A DNA stretch of 7,335 bases from Pseudomonadota bacterium. GTDB lineage: Bacteria > Pseudomonadota > Alphaproteobacteria > Rhodobacterales > Rhodobacteraceae. The notes beneath the pieces are model-generated. The model did no database searches. It saw only the letters and a list, made by a program, of their open reading frames with translations, and was not told the DNA's origin. The translations under genes and the position numbers were made by a program. Within the stretch, counting starts at the first letter, position 1; every line of letters begins with the position of its first letter. The DNA is taken from positions 1-7,335 of the forward strand of contig JACZTQ010000159.1 of the NCBI GenBank assembly GCA_022573605.1. Direction: 5' to 3'. Positions 5,553 to 7,335 of this stretch are shown here, one piece after another.

Positions 5553-6721
5553 TGACGGCGCTGGCCAAATACGCCAAGCTGGAAGCCGAGGCGCGCTATT
5601 TCGACGGCTTGTCGGCCCAGCCCCGCGACGTTGTCATCTGCTTTGGCGAGCGCTCGCTGGTGATCATGGGGTTCAACGACGTGGTGATCGCCCACTGGCC
5701 GCTGGCCAGCCTGCGCGCCGTCGGTCTGCGCCGCGACAGCGCCGTCCAGCTTATGCCCCAGCAAGGCAGCGACGAGCGTCTGACGCTGTCGGACCGGCGG
5801 ATGCTGAGCGCCATCGGCGAGGTCTGCCCCGATCTCCATCACCGCCCGGTCGACCGCAAGGGCGTGCGCCGCGCCTTTCTCTGGGCCGGCGCCGCGGTCG
5901 GCTCGCTGGCCCTGATCGTGTTCGTGCTGGTGCCGATGCTGGCCGGGCAACTGGCGCTGATGATCCCGCCCGAGCGCGAGCAGCAGCTTGGCGATGCGGT
6001 GGTCGAGCAGTTGCAGACCCTGCTGTCGCTGGGCGGCGGCGGCCGGCCGGCGATCTGCGACACGCCCTCGGGAGTGGCGGCGCTGGACCGGATGGCGGCA
6101 CGGCTCAACGCCGATCCGCGCCTGCCCTACCCGCTCCGGGTCGGCGTGCTCGACCACGGCATGCTCAACGCCATCGCCCTGCCGGGGGGGCGCATCCTGA
6201 TCTTCCGCGGCCTGCTCGAGGCGGCCGGCAATCCCGAAGAGGTGGCCGGCGTGCTGGCGCACGAGATCGGCCATGTGGTCTCTCACGACCCGACCCGCGC
6301 GGCGCTCAGGGCGGCCGGGACCGCCGGTATCCTGGGCCTGCTGCTGGGCGATGTGTTCGGCGCCAGCATCGTCGTGGTGGCGACCGACGCGGTGCTCAAC
6401 GCCAGCTACCAGCGCGACGCCGAGATCCGCGCCGACGAGACCGCCTATTCCCTGCTGGCCGAAGCCGGACTGCCGAGCCGACCCTTCGCCGACTTCTTCG
6501 CCAAGCTGCGGAAGAAATACGGCGAAACGGAGGGGATTCTGAAACTGGTTGCCAGCCATCCGGGGCTGGAGGGCCGCGCCGAGCGCGCCGCCGCCGCCGA
6601 CCTCATCGGCGACAGCACCTATGAACCGGCGCTCAACGACCAGGACTGGATCGCGCTGCGCGGCATTTGCCAGGGCGGCCTGCCGACGGTGCGCCGTGGC
6701 GGCCGCAAGCAAAAGCAATAG
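5552..6721 (+). CDS. Membrane-anchored M48-family zinc metallopeptidase with N-terminal accessory domain
   Basis: This 389-residue protein has three parts. Residues 1-105 form a small, mainly beta-rich-looking domain (ARYFDGL at 14-20) that resembles DUF7092, seen in other M48 peptidases. One transmembrane stretch follows at about 109-138, preceded by basic DRKGVRR (101-107). The peptidase domain fills roughly 165-350. It has the zinc motif HEIGH at 237-241 with Glu238 as catalytic base; Glu291 in YQRDAEIRADE is the likely third zinc ligand, and SHPGLEGRAER (335-345) is the usual M48 end motif. The catalytic set is complete. By the positive-inside rule the N-terminal domain is cytoplasmic and the protease faces the periplasm. 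A second hydrophobic stretch at 255-282, between HEIGH and Glu291, may dip into the membrane, as in HtpX-like or BepA-like relatives. The start ATG overlaps the DUF898 stop, with no clear ribosome-binding site of its own. The substrate is unknown; membrane or envelope protein quality control is a guess from the family. Confidence 0.9.
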   Translation: MTALAKYAKLEAEARYFDGLSAQPRDVVICFGERSLVIMGFNDVVIAHWPLASLRAVGLRRDSAVQLMPQQGSDERLTLSDRRMLSAIGEVCPDLHHRPVDRKGVRRAFLWAGAAVGSLALIVFVLVPMLAGQLALMIPPEREQQLGDAVVEQLQTLLSLGGGGRPAICDTPSGVAALDRMAARLNADPRLPYPLRVGVLDHGMLNAIALPGGRILIFRGLLEAAGNPEEVAGVLAHEIGHVVSHDPTRAALRAAGTAGILGLLLGDVFGASIVVVATDAVLNASYQRDAEIRADETAYSLLAEAGLPSRPFADFFAKLRKKYGETEGILKLVASHPGLEGRAERAAAADLIGDSTYEPALNDQDWIALRGICQGGLPTVRRGGRKQKQ

Positions 6722-6734
6722 ACAAAAGCTTGTC
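6721..6734. terminator. Small hairpin between convergent genes, possible weak terminator
   Basis: GACAA (6721-6725) and TTGTC (6730-6734) pair across AAGC, starting at the last base of the M48 stop codon. Only 19 bp separate this stop from that of the MBL gene on the other strand. The stem is short and lacks a T-run, so a role in termination is only suggested by position. Confidence 0.25.
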
Positions 6735-6740
6735 GGGGGA

Positions 6741-7335
6741 TCAGGTCAACTCGAACTCCGCCACGGCCGAGAGCGGGCCGCGCGCCGCTACCCGGCCCTC
6801 GTCCAGAAGCCCGATCAGGGTCGCCAGAACATTGCGCCGCGCGGCCGGCAGAAGCCTAGGGTCGACATCGGTGTAGATCGCCCGCGCCAGTTTGCCGGCG
6901 TCGGCGGGGCCGGCCGCCAGCCCGGCCAGGATCTGCGCCATGCGCGCCTCGCGATGGGCGATCTGGAAGCCGAGCATCACCGCGGGATCGGTCACCGGGT
7001 GGCCGTGGCCGGGCAGGTAGAGGCGATCCTCCGTGCGCCCGGCCAGCCGGCGCAGCGTGGTCATGAAAGCGGCCATGTCGCCCTCGGGCGGCGAGACCAG
7101 GGTGGTCGCCCAGCCCATCACCGTGTCGCCGGTGAACAGAATCCCGGTGCCCGCCAGCGCCAGGCAGATATGGTTCGACAGATGGCCCGGCGTGTGCAGC
7201 GCGGTCAGCGTCCAGCCGCCGGCACCGGTCCCGGTACCGACCGTCTCGCCCTCGGTCATCGCGTGGTCGGGCCGGAAGCCGCCATCGCCGCCCTCGCCGC
7301 CGCCGAGCGCTACGCGATCGGCCTTGAGGCGGCGC
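6741..7335 (-). CDS. Metallo-beta-lactamase-fold hydrolase, LACTB2-like, N-terminus beyond the right edge
   Basis: The frame is open from the right edge to TGA at 6743-6741, giving 197 residues of the C-terminal part. It starts inside the protein: the internal Met at 7259 is not the start, because homologous-looking sequence (FRPDHA) precedes it without a stop. Visible motifs are LHTPGH with metal-binding His51, FTGD with Asp70 and LPGHGHPV with His110. The first metal motif (HxHxDH) must lie outside the window. After about residue 130 comes a helical, winged-helix-like region (KLARAIYTDVD, then a Leu/Arg-rich helix ending in LLDEGRVA) typical of the LACTB2/BLACT_WH arrangement. Relatives are hydrolases of thioesters, esters or RNA; the substrate here is unknown. 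A glycine-rich insert (LGGGEGGDGG, about 10-19) precedes FRPDHA. The gene is convergent with M48. Confidence 0.9.
   Translation of the reverse strand, partial: RRLKADRVALGGGEGGDGGFRPDHAMTEGETVGTGTGAGGWTLTALHTPGHLSNHICLALAGTGILFTGDTVMGWATTLVSPPEGDMAAFMTTLRRLAGRTEDRLYLPGHGHPVTDPAVMLGFQIAHREARMAQILAGLAAGPADAGKLARAIYTDVDPRLLPAARRNVLATLIGLLDEGRVAARGPLSAVAEFELT

Noticed and set aside
5354..6718. A 454-codon minus-strand frame opposite the M48 gene
   Set aside because: It is antisense to an intact peptidase, has no motif of its own, and has the composition of a shadow frame.
7257..7259. ATG at 7259 (minus) as the start of the MBL gene
   Set aside because: The frame is open to the window edge with family-like sequence before it, and the protein would lack its first metal motif. 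It is an internal Met of a gene cut by the edge.

Overview
The window is a high-GC (visibly about 70%) stretch of chromosomal-type bacterial DNA. Codons end strongly in G or C, which creates long false open frames opposite the real genes. The gene content is EamA transporter, AlkK/DmdB-type acyl-CoA ligase, HAD protein, DUF898 membrane protein, M48 peptidase and MBL hydrolase. Together with the style of the intergenic palindromes, this suggests an alphaproteobacterium, perhaps from the Rhodospirillales side; that assignment is inference. I see no tRNA, rRNA, CRISPR array, transposase, integrase or phage gene.

Layout from left to right. At the left edge there is possibly the first ten codons of a minus-strand gene, ambiguous with repeat-like sequence. 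Positions 77-1048 (-) encode a drug/metabolite-type (EamA) exporter. A 212-bp divergent intergenic region holds a dyad, a candidate promoter and an unexplained Shine-Dalgarno-like sequence. Positions 1261-2910 (+) encode an ATP-dependent fatty-acid (or related carboxylic acid) CoA ligase with all adenylation motifs intact. A 341-bp gene-free region between convergent genes is packed with perfect hairpins and is best read as palindromic repeat elements that may also end transcription. Positions 3252-4004 (-) encode a HAD protein that would be labelled 'haloacid dehalogenase type II' but lacks several residues of characterised dehalogenases. A second divergent intergenic region (192 bp) carries the best promoter candidates. 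Positions 4197-5552 (+) encode a polytopic DUF898/YjgN-family membrane protein, and 5552-6721 (+) encode a membrane-anchored M48 zinc metallopeptidase whose start codon overlaps the DUF898 stop codon. Positions 6741-7335 (-), cut by the right edge, encode a metallo-beta-lactamase-fold hydrolase with a LACTB2-like C-terminal winged helix.

The only clear functional unit is the DUF898-M48 pair. The genes overlap by one base and share one predicted promoter, and both products are membrane proteins, so a partner or substrate relationship is plausible but unproven. The other genes look like independently transcribed metabolic or transport genes. The most interesting points are the four-fold internal motif in the DUF898 protein, the predicted topology of the peptidase (N-terminal domain inside, catalytic domain outside), the atypical HAD active site and the nested palindromes at 2924-3188. 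I found no clearly new multi-gene system.
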